Assembly: GCA_963603365.1 (NCBI GenBank)
Contig: CAVCMI010000015.1
Span: forward strand, 124,001 to 188,000
Source: F23-D06 sp963603365
GTDB taxonomy: Bacteria; Bacteroidota; Bacteroidia; Bacteroidales; WCHB1-69
Length of the DNA stretch: 64,000 nt
Direction of reading: 5' to 3'
In this document: positions 1 through 9,652 of the stretch, in pieces
How the letters are laid out: each line of letters starts with the position of its first letter
Position numbering within the stretch: the stretch's first letter is position 1
Program-made: the position numbers and the translations under genes
Notes under the pieces: generated by a model
The model's database searches: none
What the model was told of the DNA's origin: nothing
Seen by the model: only the letters and a program-made list of their open reading frames with translations

Positions 1-934
1 TGTAGGTTCTGATCTTTGCGGAGCGGTCGCCTGTTGACACCATCGTCTTCCGTTTTGAGGCTATCTCGTCGAGATACTTTTTGTACTCCATCTCAAACAG
101 TCGGTTACGGAGCACCCGCATAGCCTTGTCGAGGTTTTTGATCTGCGACTTCTCGTCCTGGATTGAGACCACGATGCCTGTCGGGATATGGGTAAGACGA
201 ACTGCGGAGTAAGTGGTGTTTACGCATTGGCCGCCCGGTCCGGAGGCGCAGAACGTCTCCTTCTTTATATCGGCCTGTTTCAGTTCCACGTCAAATTCAT
301 CTGCTTCGGGCAGCACCACCACCGAGGCGGCAGAGGTATGCACTCGCCCTTGGGATTCAGTCTGCGGCACACGTTGCACGCGGTGTACGCCCGACTCGTA
401 CTTCATAATGCCATAGACGCCGTCACCGTTCACGGAAAACACAATCTCCTTATAGCCGCCTACCGTACCCTCGGTCATGGAAACCACCTCTATCTTCCAC
501 CCTTTCTTGTCGCAATAATGCTGATACATCCTGAACAGGTCGCCGGCGAAAATGCTGGCTTCGTCGCCGCCCGTGCCGGCTCTGATTTCCATCTGGGCGT
601 TCTTGCTGTCTTGCGGGTCAGACGGCAGCAGCAGCAGTCTGATATCCTCCTCAAGGCGTTCCTTTTCGGCCCCGAAACTGTCGAGTTCAACTTTAGCCAT
701 CTCCCGGAACTCCTCGTCTTTCTCATTTGCCAAAATCTCTTTGGCATTGGCTATATTGCCAATAACATCCTTATACTTCTTGTAAGCGTCAACCACAGCC
801 TGCAGGTCTTTGTAATCTTTGCTCATTTTGATGAACTTCTTCATGTCAGACATGGCATCCGGCTTCGCAATATCCTCTCCTATCTGCAGCCAACGCTGGT
901 AAATAAGTTCCAGTTTATCCAATAAATCATTCAT
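1..934 (-). CDS. prfA: Peptide chain release factor 1 (RF1), 3' end cut by window edge
   Basis: RF1 recognises UAA and UAG stop codons and triggers peptide release on the ribosome. The minus-strand frame opens with MNDLLDKLELIYQRW and runs off the left edge after about 311 of the usual 355-370 residues. Around residue 230 it carries the peptidyl-tRNA hydrolysis motif GPGGQCVNTTYSAVRLTH, with the invariant GGQ. The start at 934 is chosen over an ATG at 930 because only the former is in frame with this protein. It diverges from uvrA across a 91-base spacer holding back-to-back promoter boxes. The assignment is firm; only the C-terminal part is unseen. Confidence 0.96.
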   Translation of the reverse strand, partial: MNDLLDKLELIYQRWLQIGEDIAKPDAMSDMKKFIKMSKDYKDLQAVVDAYKKYKDVIGNIANAKEILANEKDEEFREMAKVELDSFGAEKERLEEDIRLLLLPSDPQDSKNAQMEIRAGTGGDEASIFAGDLFRMYQHYCDKKGWKIEVVSMTEGTVGGYKEIVFSVNGDGVYGIMKYESGVHRVQRVPQTESQGRVHTSAASVVVLPEADEFDVELKQADIKKETFCASGPGGQCVNTTYSAVRLTHIPTGIVVSIQDEKSQIKNLDKAMRVLRNRLFEMEYKKYLDEIASKRKTMVSTGDRSAKIRTY

Positions 935-959
935 TCAATGAAAATTTCAAATTCGGCTG

Positions 960-967
960 CAAAGGTA
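960..967 (-). promoter_or_regulatory. Bacteroidota -7 box for prfA
   Basis: Read on the minus strand this is TACCTTTG, matching TAnnTTTG. It predicts a transcript start near 953, about 20 bases before the prfA ATG. No clear -33 TTTG is seen at the usual spacing. Confidence 0.6.
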
Positions 968-989
968 CAAAAAAAGGGGCATTTTTTCT

Positions 990-997
990 TACCTTTG
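990..997 (+). promoter_or_regulatory. Bacteroidota -7 box for uvrA
   Basis: TACCTTTG matches TAnnTTTG and predicts a transcript start near 1004, 22 bases before the uvrA ATG. It lies 22 bases from the divergent prfA box, so the two promoters probably share DNA. Confidence 0.6.
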
Positions 998-1025
998 CAT
1001 CCTGTTTCTGAAAGACACTTGTTAT

Positions 1026-3863
1026 ATGAAAGACAACGAATTTGCTGAGGATGCTCTTGTGATTTCCGGAGCCAGGGAAAACAATCTGAAGAACATTTCC
1101 ATAACCATACCGCAGCAGAAATTGGTTGTCGTCACGGGATTGAGCGGCAGCGGCAAGTCATCGCTTGCGTTCGACACCATCTATGCGGAAGGGCAGCGAC
1201 GCTATATGGAGACTTTCTCCTCGTATGCGCGCCAATTCATCGGGAGCGTTGAGCATCCCGACGTGGACAAGATTTCAGGGCTGAACCCTGTAATATCCAT
1301 CGAGCAGAAGACCGTCAACAAGAACCCTCGCTCAACAGTAGGCACCATCACGGAAGTGTATGATTTCCTGCGTCTTCTTTATGCCCGCGTAGCCGATGCC
1401 TACTCTTACAACACGCAAGAGAAGATGGTTCACTACTCTGAGCCCGAGTTGGTAAACCTCATCCTCTCCCGTTACGAGGAGCGACCCGTCACCCTGTTGG
1501 CTCCGGTCATAAAGCGCAGAAAAGGGCATTACCGCGAGTTGTTCGAAAACCTCCGGAAACAAGGCTTTACCCGCGTCCGCATTGACGGCGTCATCCGCAA
1601 ACTGCTCCTCAACATGCAAGTTGACCGCTACAAGACACACGACATCGAGCTTGTTGTTGACTCTTTGAAAGTCACGCAGTTTTCAAAGACGCGTGTCAGC
1701 AACAGCATCCACCTTGCCATGAAATACGGCAAGGGGGCGGCCATGGTGCTGGACAACGACTCAGGAGAGGTCAAGAATTTCAGCAGGTTCCTGATGTGCC
1801 CCACAACCGGCATCTCCTATCCGGAGCCGGAGCCAAACACCTTTTCGTTCAACTCTCCCTACGGCGCTTGCGAGCATTGCGGAGGCTTGGGCTCCATTTC
1901 CGAAATAGACATCGGGAAGATCATCCCCGACTCCTCGAAGTCCATAAAGCAAGGCGGCATCGTCATCATCGGGGAATACAAGAACACGCCGCTGTTCAGA
2001 ACGTTAGACGCATTGGCGGAGAAATTCGGCTTTTCCCTGTCAGACCCCATCAGCGAGTTGACGGAGCAAAACCTCAACATGATTCTTTACGGCTCTCCCG
2101 AGATCCTGTACGTCAAGCGGGAGGCTGCCGGGTTGTCGCCCATAAAGAAGACCTTTGACGGTGTCATCAATTTCATCCATACGCTCAGCAGCGGGGACAA
2201 CATACCGGCATCTATGCGTAAATGGATCAACCGTTTCGTGAACATGACACCTTGCCCGCATTGCCATGGAACCCGGTTAAAGAAAGAGTCTCTCCATTTC
2301 CGGATCAACGGCAAAAACATTGCCGAACTCGCCCACATGGACATCTCAGAATTGTCGGACTGGATAAAGCAGTTGCCTGAACATCTTGACGAAAACCAGA
2401 AACTCATCGCCAGCGAGATCCTCCGGGAGATTTCCTCTCGCCTTGGATTTCTCTGCAACGTTGGCATATCGTACCTTTCTCTCGACCGTTCCACTGCCTC
2501 ACTCTCTGGCGGCGAAGCGCAACGCATCCGGCTGGCCACCCAGATCAGTTCACAGTTAGTGAATGTCATGTACATCCTGGACGAGCCAAGCATCGGGCTG
2601 CACCAACGCGACAACCATCTGCTGATTCAGTCGCTGAAAGAGTTGCGCGACCTTGGGAACTCCATCATCGTCGTCGAGCATGACCGCGACATGATGGAAG
2701 CGGCCGACTTCATTGTTGACGTAGGTCCCAAAGCCGGAGAGCTGGGCGGAGACATTGTGGCATCCGGCACCTACCCTGAGATTCTGAAAACGCATTCCCT
2801 GACCGCAGAATACCTGAACGGCACCCGGAGAATTGCCGTGCCAAAAAGCCGGCGCAAAGGCAACGGCCTTTACCTCACCGTGTCCGGGGCTTGCGGCAAC
2901 AATCTCAAGCACGTCACTGCACGTTTCCCGTTGGGCACTCTTACCTGCATCACGGGCGTTTCGGGCAGCGGGAAGTCAACCCTCATCAACGAAACTCTCT
3001 ACCCTATCCTGAACAACCATATCTACCATTCAGAAAAGAAACCGCTGCCTTACGATGCTGTTGAAGGCCTTGAACATATCGACAAAGTCATCGAGATAAA
3101 CCAACAGCCCATCGGCCGCACGCCGCGCTCAAATCCTGCCACATACGTCGGCGTATTCGACGACATCCGGAAGCTTTTCGCCGACATGCCCGAATCAAAG
3201 ATACGCGGCTACAAGCCCGGACGCTTCTCCTTCAACGTCTCCGGAGGACGGTGCGAAGAGTGCAAGGGCGCCGGCGTGCAGACTTTTGAAATGAATTTCC
3301 TGCCTGACGTTTATGTCACCTGCGAGAAATGCGGGGGCAAAAGATACAATGCCGAAACGCTGGAAATTCGCTACAAAGGCAAGTCCATCAACAACATCCT
3401 CGAAATGGACATCGAACATGCCATTGACTTTTTCGAGAACATACCTGCTATCGTTGCCCCCTTGAAGACTATGGCAGACGTAGGTCTGGGCTATCTCCGT
3501 TTAGGGCAATCCTCCACCACACTGTCAGGCGGCGAAGCACAGCGTGTCAAACTGGCCGCGGAACTCTCTAAAAAGGAGACAGGACAAACCGTTTACATTC
3601 TCGACGAGCCTACCACCGGACTGCACTTCCACGACATCTACATCCTGCTGGACGTGCTGAACAGACTGGTGGACCGCGGCAACACGGTCATCATCATCGA
3701 GCACAACATGGACGTGATCAAAACCGCCGACCACATCATAGACATGGGGCCGGAGGGCGGACGCGGCGGCGGCAAGATACTGTCGGAAGGCACCCCGGAA
3801 GAAGTCGTCAAGAAAGGCATCGGATTTACCGCCCAATATTTAGCCAAAGAACTTTCATTATGA
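1026..3863 (+). CDS. uvrA: Excinuclease ABC subunit A
   Basis: UvrA is the damage-sensing ATPase that loads UvrB in nucleotide excision repair. The 945 residues have the full family layout: a first Walker A GLSGSGKSS near residue 38, the signature LSGGEAQRIRLA near 493, a second Walker A GVSGSGKST near 643 and LSGGEAQRVKLA near 833. Zinc-binding cysteine pairs occur at CEHC (about 281), CPHC (about 409) and the CEEC...CEKC finger (about 742-770). Its last four bases (ATGA) overlap the start of speB, so the two are probably co-translated. Its partner uvrB lies about 47 kb away at 51291. Confidence 0.98.
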   Translation: MKDNEFAEDALVISGARENNLKNISITIPQQKLVVVTGLSGSGKSSLAFDTIYAEGQRRYMETFSSYARQFIGSVEHPDVDKISGLNPVISIEQKTVNKNPRSTVGTITEVYDFLRLLYARVADAYSYNTQEKMVHYSEPELVNLILSRYEERPVTLLAPVIKRRKGHYRELFENLRKQGFTRVRIDGVIRKLLLNMQVDRYKTHDIELVVDSLKVTQFSKTRVSNSIHLAMKYGKGAAMVLDNDSGEVKNFSRFLMCPTTGISYPEPEPNTFSFNSPYGACEHCGGLGSISEIDIGKIIPDSSKSIKQGGIVIIGEYKNTPLFRTLDALAEKFGFSLSDPISELTEQNLNMILYGSPEILYVKREAAGLSPIKKTFDGVINFIHTLSSGDNIPASMRKWINRFVNMTPCPHCHGTRLKKESLHFRINGKNIAELAHMDISELSDWIKQLPEHLDENQKLIASEILREISSRLGFLCNVGISYLSLDRSTASLSGGEAQRIRLATQISSQLVNVMYILDEPSIGLHQRDNHLLIQSLKELRDLGNSIIVVEHDRDMMEAADFIVDVGPKAGELGGDIVASGTYPEILKTHSLTAEYLNGTRRIAVPKSRRKGNGLYLTVSGACGNNLKHVTARFPLGTLTCITGVSGSGKSTLINETLYPILNNHIYHSEKKPLPYDAVEGLEHIDKVIEINQQPIGRTPRSNPATYVGVFDDIRKLFADMPESKIRGYKPGRFSFNVSGGRCEECKGAGVQTFEMNFLPDVYVTCEKCGGKRYNAETLEIRYKGKSINNILEMDIEHAIDFFENIPAIVAPLKTMADVGLGYLRLGQSSTTLSGGEAQRVKLAAELSKKETGQTVYILDEPTTGLHFHDIYILLDVLNRLVDRGNTVIIIEHNMDVIKTADHIIDMGPEGGRGGGKILSEGTPEEVVKKGIGFTAQYLAKELSL

Positions 3864-4741
3864 TAAAACAGATGGACCATTTTCTGGACATGGACAACGA
3901 ACTTTACCAGTTCGACAATGCCCGGTATGCACTTCTTGCCGTGCCTTACGACGGCACCAGCACCTTTATGAAAGGGGCAGACCGAGGACCGCAAGCCATC
4001 CTCGACGCTTCCGACAGCCTCGAGTTGTACGACATCCAATACGGATTCGAAGCGTGCAACGCCGGCATCTACACCGACCATTTCAACTATGACCTCTCCA
4101 CCCCAGACTGCATGGTAGATTCCGTTTACGGACGGGTGCATCATTTCCTGGATGCCGGAAAGCAGGTGATTATGATTGGCGGAGAACATTCGATATCCGT
4201 AGGAGCCATCAAAGCGATGAGCGAGCAGCACCCCGACCTGACAGTGCTTCAGATTGATGCCCACGCCGACTTGCGCGACGAGTACCACGGCTCAATCTAC
4301 AACCACGCTTGTGTCATGCGCCGCGCCCAAGACTACGCCCGGGTGGTGCAAGTGGGCATCCGCAACGTTTGCTCCGAAGAGATGCACAACGTAGTGCCTG
4401 ACAATATTTTCTATGCACACGACATCTACGGCAACGACCGCTGGATCGACCGTGCCATAGAACGGCTTACGCAAAATGTATATATCACTTTTGACCTCGA
4501 CGGGCTCGACCCCTCCATTCTTCCGGCTACCGGCACACCGCTGCCTGGCGGGTTGCAATGGTACCCGACCTTAAGATTCCTTGGTGAGGTATTCAAAAGG
4601 AAACAGGTGGTGGGCTTCGATGTCGTGGAACTCTGTCCGCAGCCAGACAACAAAGTCTCCGATGTTCTTGCCGCCACGTTGGTTTACAAGATGATTACGC
4701 TCAACGAGATAGCGAGAAACACAAATCGTGCCGGACTTTAG
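3860..4741 (+). CDS. speB: Agmatinase (ureohydrolase family)
   Basis: Agmatinase splits agmatine into putrescine and urea in the arginine decarboxylase route to polyamines. The 293 residues have the ureohydrolase manganese ligands: H110 in GGEHS, D133/H135/D137 in DAHADLRD and D212/D214 in FDLDGLD. Length is typical of SpeB. Arginase or formimidoylglutamase are related alternatives that motifs alone do not fully exclude. It overlaps uvrA by 4 bases. The last codons form the left arm of a terminator hairpin, and the stop codon sits in its loop. Confidence 0.88.
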   Translation: MIKQMDHFLDMDNELYQFDNARYALLAVPYDGTSTFMKGADRGPQAILDASDSLELYDIQYGFEACNAGIYTDHFNYDLSTPDCMVDSVYGRVHHFLDAGKQVIMIGGEHSISVGAIKAMSEQHPDLTVLQIDAHADLRDEYHGSIYNHACVMRRAQDYARVVQVGIRNVCSEEMHNVVPDNIFYAHDIYGNDRWIDRAIERLTQNVYITFDLDGLDPSILPATGTPLPGGLQWYPTLRFLGEVFKRKQVVGFDVVELCPQPDNKVSDVLAATLVYKMITLNEIARNTNRAGL

Positions 4742-4757
4742 GAGACGGCACGATTTT
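4723..4757. terminator. Bidirectional terminator between speB and metK
   Basis: AAATCGTGCCG (4723-4733) pairs perfectly with CGGCACGATTT (4746-4756) around a 12-base loop that contains the speB TAG. T-rich bases follow on the plus strand (TTTT) and on the minus strand (TTTGTGTTT), so it can serve both convergent genes. Confidence 0.7.
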
Positions 4758-4774
4758 CATTCGCTTTGTTCTGG

Positions 4775-6013
4775 TTACAATTTGAACGCTTTTCTGATCT
4801 CCTCCACAAATCCGAGTTTCTCCCAGGAGAAGAATGTCATCTTGCGCGGACCGTGCTCGCTCTGCACCTCTTTTTCATACCAGTCGCGGCCGAAATGCCC
4901 GTATGTGGCGGTAGGCTGGTATATCGGGTTCTTCAGCCCGAAGCGTTCAATGATGGCGTAGGGGCGCATGTCAAACATACTGTTGATTTGCTCCGCGATA
5001 GCCGAATCGTTCAAACCGACTTTGGCCGTGTTATAAGTATTGATGTACAGTCCAACGGGATTTGCCTGACCTATGGCGTATGCCACCTGCACAAGCACCT
5101 GGTCGCACAGTCCTGCCGCCACCATATTCTTTGCTATATGCCGGGTGGCGTATGCGGCAGAACGGTCAACCTTTGAGGGGTCTTTGCCGGAAAAAGCGCC
5201 GCCGCCGTGTGCGCCGCGTCCTCCGTAGGTGTCCACGATGATCTTCCGTCCAGTCAGACCGGTGTCGCCATTAGGACCGCCGATCACAAATTTGCCAGTA
5301 GGGTTCACATAGAGCGTGTAGTCGTTTCGGAACAACTTTCTCATATTCTCGGAGCAAGAGTCCAGCACGCGCGGAATCAGAATGTTGCGTACATCTTGTT
5401 CAATGGTCTTCAACATCTCGTCATCATTGCCGAACTCGTCGTGCTGGGTGGAGACAACAATAGAATCGATACGCTCCGGCTTGCCGTCTTCTGCATACTG
5501 CACGGTAACCTGCGACTTGGAATCGGGGCGGAGGTAACCCATCTTCTTGCCCTCCTTACGGACAGCTGCCAATTCCTGCACCAGCCTGTGCGCCAATTCA
5601 ATAGGCAAAGGCATATAGTTGTCGGTCTCGTTGCAGGCATAACCGAACATCATGCCCTGGTCTCCGGCTCCTTGCTGCTTAATGTCGGCACGCTCCACGC
5701 CGCGGTTGATGTCGGGCGACTGGCTGTGGATGGCAGAGAGGATGCCGCACGACTTATAGTCAAACTGGTAATCGCTCTTGGTATAGCCCACCTCTTTGAT
5801 GACCTTGCGCACAACATCATCAACGGGCACGTAGGCTTCAGTTTTCACCTCGCCGGCGCATACAACCAGTCCGGTTGTAGTTAAAGTTTCACAAGCCACT
5901 TTTGATTCGGCATCTCTTAACAGGAAAGCATCAAGCAATGCATCCGAAATCTGGTCGCATAATTTGTCGGGATGACCTTCCGATACGGATTCTGACGTAA
6001 ACAAATAACTCAT
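4775..6013 (-). CDS. metK: S-adenosylmethionine synthetase
   Basis: MetK makes S-adenosylmethionine from methionine and ATP. The 412-residue frame begins MSYLFTSESVSEGHPDK, with the substrate-binding GHPDK, and contains the family signature GAGDQGMMFGYA and the glycine-rich GGGAFSGKDPSKVDRS. An in-frame ATG nine codons upstream (6040) exists, but the family starts at MSYLF, so 6013 is preferred. It is a single-gene unit, convergent with speB, preceded by a structured leader. Confidence 0.97.
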   Translation of the reverse strand: MSYLFTSESVSEGHPDKLCDQISDALLDAFLLRDAESKVACETLTTTGLVVCAGEVKTEAYVPVDDVVRKVIKEVGYTKSDYQFDYKSCGILSAIHSQSPDINRGVERADIKQQGAGDQGMMFGYACNETDNYMPLPIELAHRLVQELAAVRKEGKKMGYLRPDSKSQVTVQYAEDGKPERIDSIVVSTQHDEFGNDDEMLKTIEQDVRNILIPRVLDSCSENMRKLFRNDYTLYVNPTGKFVIGGPNGDTGLTGRKIIVDTYGGRGAHGGGAFSGKDPSKVDRSAAYATRHIAKNMVAAGLCDQVLVQVAYAIGQANPVGLYINTYNTAKVGLNDSAIAEQINSMFDMRPYAIIERFGLKNPIYQPTATYGHFGRDWYEKEVQSEHGPRKMTFFSWEKLGFVEEIRKAFKL

Positions 6014-6120
6014 AGTTTGCACATTTTTAAAATTTAACATTGTTTGGAAAACGTGCAGAAATGTCTGTTTTTAGCATTTTTTTCTGTGGTTGCAAGCATT
6101 ACAAATCTTTCCACGTTTTC
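6014..6120 (-). promoter_or_regulatory. Structured 5' leader of metK, candidate cis-regulatory RNA
   Basis: On the minus strand the predicted transcript opens with GAAAACGTG (6120-6112), which pairs perfectly with CACGTTTTC (6055-6047) as a 9-bp stem enclosing 56 bases. Inside, CAGAAA can pair with TTTCTG, whose 3' arm directly abuts the outer stem. I cannot match it to a known SAM riboswitch class by eye, and no terminator is obvious. Function is inferred only from position before metK. Confidence 0.35.
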
Positions 6121-6126
6121 AGGGCG

Positions 6127-6134
6127 CAAAGGTA
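6127..6134 (-). promoter_or_regulatory. Bacteroidota -7 box for metK
   Basis: TACCTTTG on the minus strand matches TAnnTTTG. With its G at -7, +1 falls at about 6120, exactly the first base of the leader stem. Confidence 0.6.
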
Positions 6135-6250
6135 TAAAAAATACCGTTTACACCTGGCGGCCAGATTTGTGTTTCCTGATTCTTTTCCTGCAACTGTCTT
6201 TCAATCAACAGAATTATACACGACAGTATGTTGCATCCGAAGGCCTTGCG

Positions 6251-9200
6251 CTACATCTCAGGATAAATCTCGATACGGCTGCTGCCTGAGTTGCCGATCT
6301 TGACCACCCTGATTTGTGTCATAATGCGCTCCGACATCGTGTCCGTATGGCTGATGACCCCCACTTTTTTGCCTTGTGACGACTGAAGCATGGCTAACGA
6401 ATCGATGACCGTTGAGAGCGTGTCAGGGTCGAGTGTGCCGAAACCCTCGTCGATGAACAGATTCTCAAACGATATGTTACGTGACGAAAGTGCAGACAGT
6501 CCTAATGCCAGCCCAAGACTGACGATGAAAGTTTCGCCGCCAGAGAGCGAAGTGGTGTCGCGCACATTGTCGGCTCGGTCGTGGTCAATGACACGTATGG
6601 CGAGAGAGTTCTTGACCTGTTGCAGCTCGTAGCGGGTGTTGAATTTCCTTATCTCCACGTTGGCATGCTCTATGAGGAAACGGAGCGTGTAACACTGGGC
6701 TATCATACGGAACTGCTTGCCGTCGCTGCCGATGGCTTTGGTTATCTCCTCCCATTCTTTCTTCAGGGTTTCAGATTCTCTCATTTGATAGTACATATTG
6801 CCCATTTGTTTTTTTGCATTGTCATGTCTCTGCAAACGAGCGTTGGCTTCGACAAGTTTCTCGTTCGACATATTGTCAAGTTCTGCCTTCCTCTGAGCAA
6901 GAGCCTCTTTGTCCGTTCCCGGCTTTTGCTGCTGATGACTCTCATGGGCTTTTTGTTCATTCTGTAATGTGGTGTTGGCCGATGTGAATTGCTCTTGGCA
7001 TTCTTTCTGCCGGGAACGGATGGCTTCCCAATCGTCAGCAGAAGATGCAATACCGGCAATGTCTTCCGTGGCAAGCTTTTGTCCGTGCTGCACCCTGCTG
7101 TTGTATGCAACAAGCCAGTCTGCAAGTGATGTTTCTTTCCCCTTTTTATTCTCTTCCTCCTGCTGCTTGGACTGTTTATTGGTTTCTATCTTGCCTTGCA
7201 GACCTTTCATGTCTCCTTGTAATTGAAGAATCTCTTCGTTTTTTTTGGTCACACTCGTGTCGGCGGCCTCTTTTGTTTGGGTCAGCTGCTGCTCCAAAGC
7301 ATCCGGCGTTTTGTCGCCGATTTCGGATTTCAGTGCATTCTTCTTGGCCTCAATCTTCTTGTTGACCTCGGCAAGCACATCCTTTGCCTTATCCAGAGCA
7401 TCCTTCTTTTCCGCAACTTGCTGCAAAAGAATCGTTGTCTGTGCTTTCTTCTCTGTTAGAGCATTATTGACGTTGTTCTTTTCTTCCTCGATGCTTGCTT
7501 TCTGCTTGCTGGCTGTTTCTTTATACTCGGCTACTTTTTTTTCGGCTTCTTCTTTGCTTTGTCGAAGGCGTTCTGCCTCTTTGGAAACAACGTTATAGTC
7601 AGCCAATGCCTTTTCGGCTTTTGTCTTTTCATTTTCTACGTCTTTCTGTAACTTGCGGAGCTCGGATGCGGATTCTTTCCAATCCGGGTAATACGGTTGC
7701 AGCAGTGCCCATTCGCCGACGAGTCCCGCAATTTCTTTTTGAAGTTCTTCTATTGCGGTTTCCAATGATTTCAGTTCACCCTCATTCTTGCTCCGACTTT
7801 GCAAGAGTCCCGATTGGGTGCTTGTCTGCTCGTTCTGCTTTTTTTGTTTTTCGTCAATGAGTGTTTTCAAGTCGTTGATTACCGGCTGAACATTTTCCTC
7901 TGAATGGTAAGGATGATCTTTTGCGCCGCAGAGCGGACACGGCTGGCCATCCTTAAGATTGGCTCTGTGCTGCTGCCAGACTTCGCTCGTCATCAGCGTA
8001 TAGGAGGCTTTGAGCGTGTCGAGTTCGGCTTTTGTCGTGTTGGGGTCGATCTTTTTTAGTTTTTCGTCTATCTCTTTATTGTGGGCTGTCAGACTTCCCT
8101 TTTTCGTTTCCTTGGCATTCTTGATCTTACTTTTTTCCTCGAGTCCAGTCTGTATGCGGATGGCGTTTTTCAGGTCGTTTGATTTCTTCTGGGCTGCATC
8201 ACTCGCCCTTTGCAGTACAGAGATATCTTTGCCGTCCAATTTCTGTTTCTCGTCGTCATAAAGTTTTTGGGCTTCATTAAATTCCTCTTGCAGACGCTTG
8301 CTTTCGTCGTTGATTTGTTCGGTCAGGTTGTTAAGTTTTTCCGTTACCTTAGTCAGTTCTTCTTCGCTCTTCTTAATGGCTTCGGCATTCTGGCCTTCTG
8401 ATTGTCGGGCAGATTCCAATGCTTTTTCCGCCTCTTCTTTCGCTTCCGTTTTTTCTGCTTCCTCCTTTTCAAACGCTTGCAGTTCTGTCATTATCTTGCG
8501 GGCTTCGTTGATGTGCGGCCTCTGCCTTTCAAGTTCTTCGGATGCATCCTTCGCCTGTTTTTGTAGCGTTTCAAAATTCTTCTGCTCGTTCTCAATAGTT
8601 TTCTGCTTGTCTCGGGCATCCGTTTCGAGTTTTGTCAGTGCAGACTCAAACGAGGCGACATTATTCTTGCAAGTCTCGATTTCCTTGTACAGCGTGACGG
8701 CATCGTGTGTGGAGTCATAAAGGCGCAGCCGGTCTGTTAAAGGTTTCGTCTCCTCCAAACGCTGCTGTGCCTTCTCGAGTGTGCTCCGGTATTGGGCAAT
8801 ATTCTCCGTCAACTTGTCTTCTGCGGCATACCAGTCAAATGCTTCATTTACCTTTGCGAGTTCTTCCTTTGCTTTCCATTCCTCCTCTTTCATTTGGGCA
8901 ATACTTGCGTTTAGTGATGCAAGTTCATCATCCGGTATCACAGCTTCTCCGTAAGCATTGAAGTCGGCTTTTATGTTCGTATAATTCTGTACAGCCTCAT
9001 CTTTTTTCTCTTTTATTCTGCTTGAAATATCCTTGTATAAATCTTCGCAGCCCACGAGTTTTTCCAGCAGTTGGTATCTCTCTTCTTCCTTTGCCGTGAG
9101 GAAGTTGGCGAAGGAGCCTTGGGCTATGAGCACGGTGCGCAGGAACTGGTCGTAGTCGAGCCCGACAATCTGTGGCAAATCATCCCAATTTGCCTCTTCC

Positions 9201-9646
9201 TCAACAAGGGAGTCGCCATTTATGACAATCTTATAGAGGTTTGTAACCACATTGTCGTATCTGCTTATATTTTTCTTCACATGCCATTCTGCCCTATAGA
9301 CATTTCCGTCATTTGCCCGAAAAGTGAGTTTGCTGTATCCGACCTTCTTGCCGTTGGTTAGTATGTTGCGTGCATCGGTAGGAGACAGGCGGTTTTTTTC
9401 GCTCTCTTGCGGATTGCCGAATATTTTGATGCTGTTGCGCTCGTTCTTTACTCTCGGGTAGCGTGGTGCACGGTTATAAAGTGCCAGACAGATGGCGTCG
9501 AGGATGGTTGACTTTCCGCTTCCTGTCGAGCCGACTATGCTGAATATGGTGCTGTTGCCCAATGATCCCTTTTCAAAGTTGATGGTTTCGCCTTCTTCGC
9601 GGTCAAGAGAAGCGAGGTTTAACAATTCTAATCTGATGAATTTCAT
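6251..9646 (-). CDS. sbcC: Nuclease SbcCD subunit C (SMC-like ATPase)
   Basis: SbcC is the Rad50-like ATPase that with SbcD cuts hairpins and processes double-strand ends. The 1131 residues show an N-terminal Walker A GSTGSGKST (39-47), two long Glu/Lys/Gln-rich coiled-coil arms, a zinc hook CPLCGAKDH near residue 570, then the ABC signature LSGGETFIVSLGLALG and Walker B LFIDEGFGTLD near 1067. It starts 6 bases after sbcD, which argues for one operon. Confidence 0.95.
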   Translation of the reverse strand: MKFIRLELLNLASLDREEGETINFEKGSLGNSTIFSIVGSTGSGKSTILDAICLALYNRAPRYPRVKNERNSIKIFGNPQESEKNRLSPTDARNILTNGKKVGYSKLTFRANDGNVYRAEWHVKKNISRYDNVVTNLYKIVINGDSLVEEEANWDDLPQIVGLDYDQFLRTVLIAQGSFANFLTAKEEERYQLLEKLVGCEDLYKDISSRIKEKKDEAVQNYTNIKADFNAYGEAVIPDDELASLNASIAQMKEEEWKAKEELAKVNEAFDWYAAEDKLTENIAQYRSTLEKAQQRLEETKPLTDRLRLYDSTHDAVTLYKEIETCKNNVASFESALTKLETDARDKQKTIENEQKNFETLQKQAKDASEELERQRPHINEARKIMTELQAFEKEEAEKTEAKEEAEKALESARQSEGQNAEAIKKSEEELTKVTEKLNNLTEQINDESKRLQEEFNEAQKLYDDEKQKLDGKDISVLQRASDAAQKKSNDLKNAIRIQTGLEEKSKIKNAKETKKGSLTAHNKEIDEKLKKIDPNTTKAELDTLKASYTLMTSEVWQQHRANLKDGQPCPLCGAKDHPYHSEENVQPVINDLKTLIDEKQKKQNEQTSTQSGLLQSRSKNEGELKSLETAIEELQKEIAGLVGEWALLQPYYPDWKESASELRKLQKDVENEKTKAEKALADYNVVSKEAERLRQSKEEAEKKVAEYKETASKQKASIEEEKNNVNNALTEKKAQTTILLQQVAEKKDALDKAKDVLAEVNKKIEAKKNALKSEIGDKTPDALEQQLTQTKEAADTSVTKKNEEILQLQGDMKGLQGKIETNKQSKQQEEENKKGKETSLADWLVAYNSRVQHGQKLATEDIAGIASSADDWEAIRSRQKECQEQFTSANTTLQNEQKAHESHQQQKPGTDKEALAQRKAELDNMSNEKLVEANARLQRHDNAKKQMGNMYYQMRESETLKKEWEEITKAIGSDGKQFRMIAQCYTLRFLIEHANVEIRKFNTRYELQQVKNSLAIRVIDHDRADNVRDTTSLSGGETFIVSLGLALGLSALSSRNISFENLFIDEGFGTLDPDTLSTVIDSLAMLQSSQGKKVGVISHTDTMSERIMTQIRVVKIGNSGSSRIEIYPEM

Positions 9647-9652
9647 ACGTTG

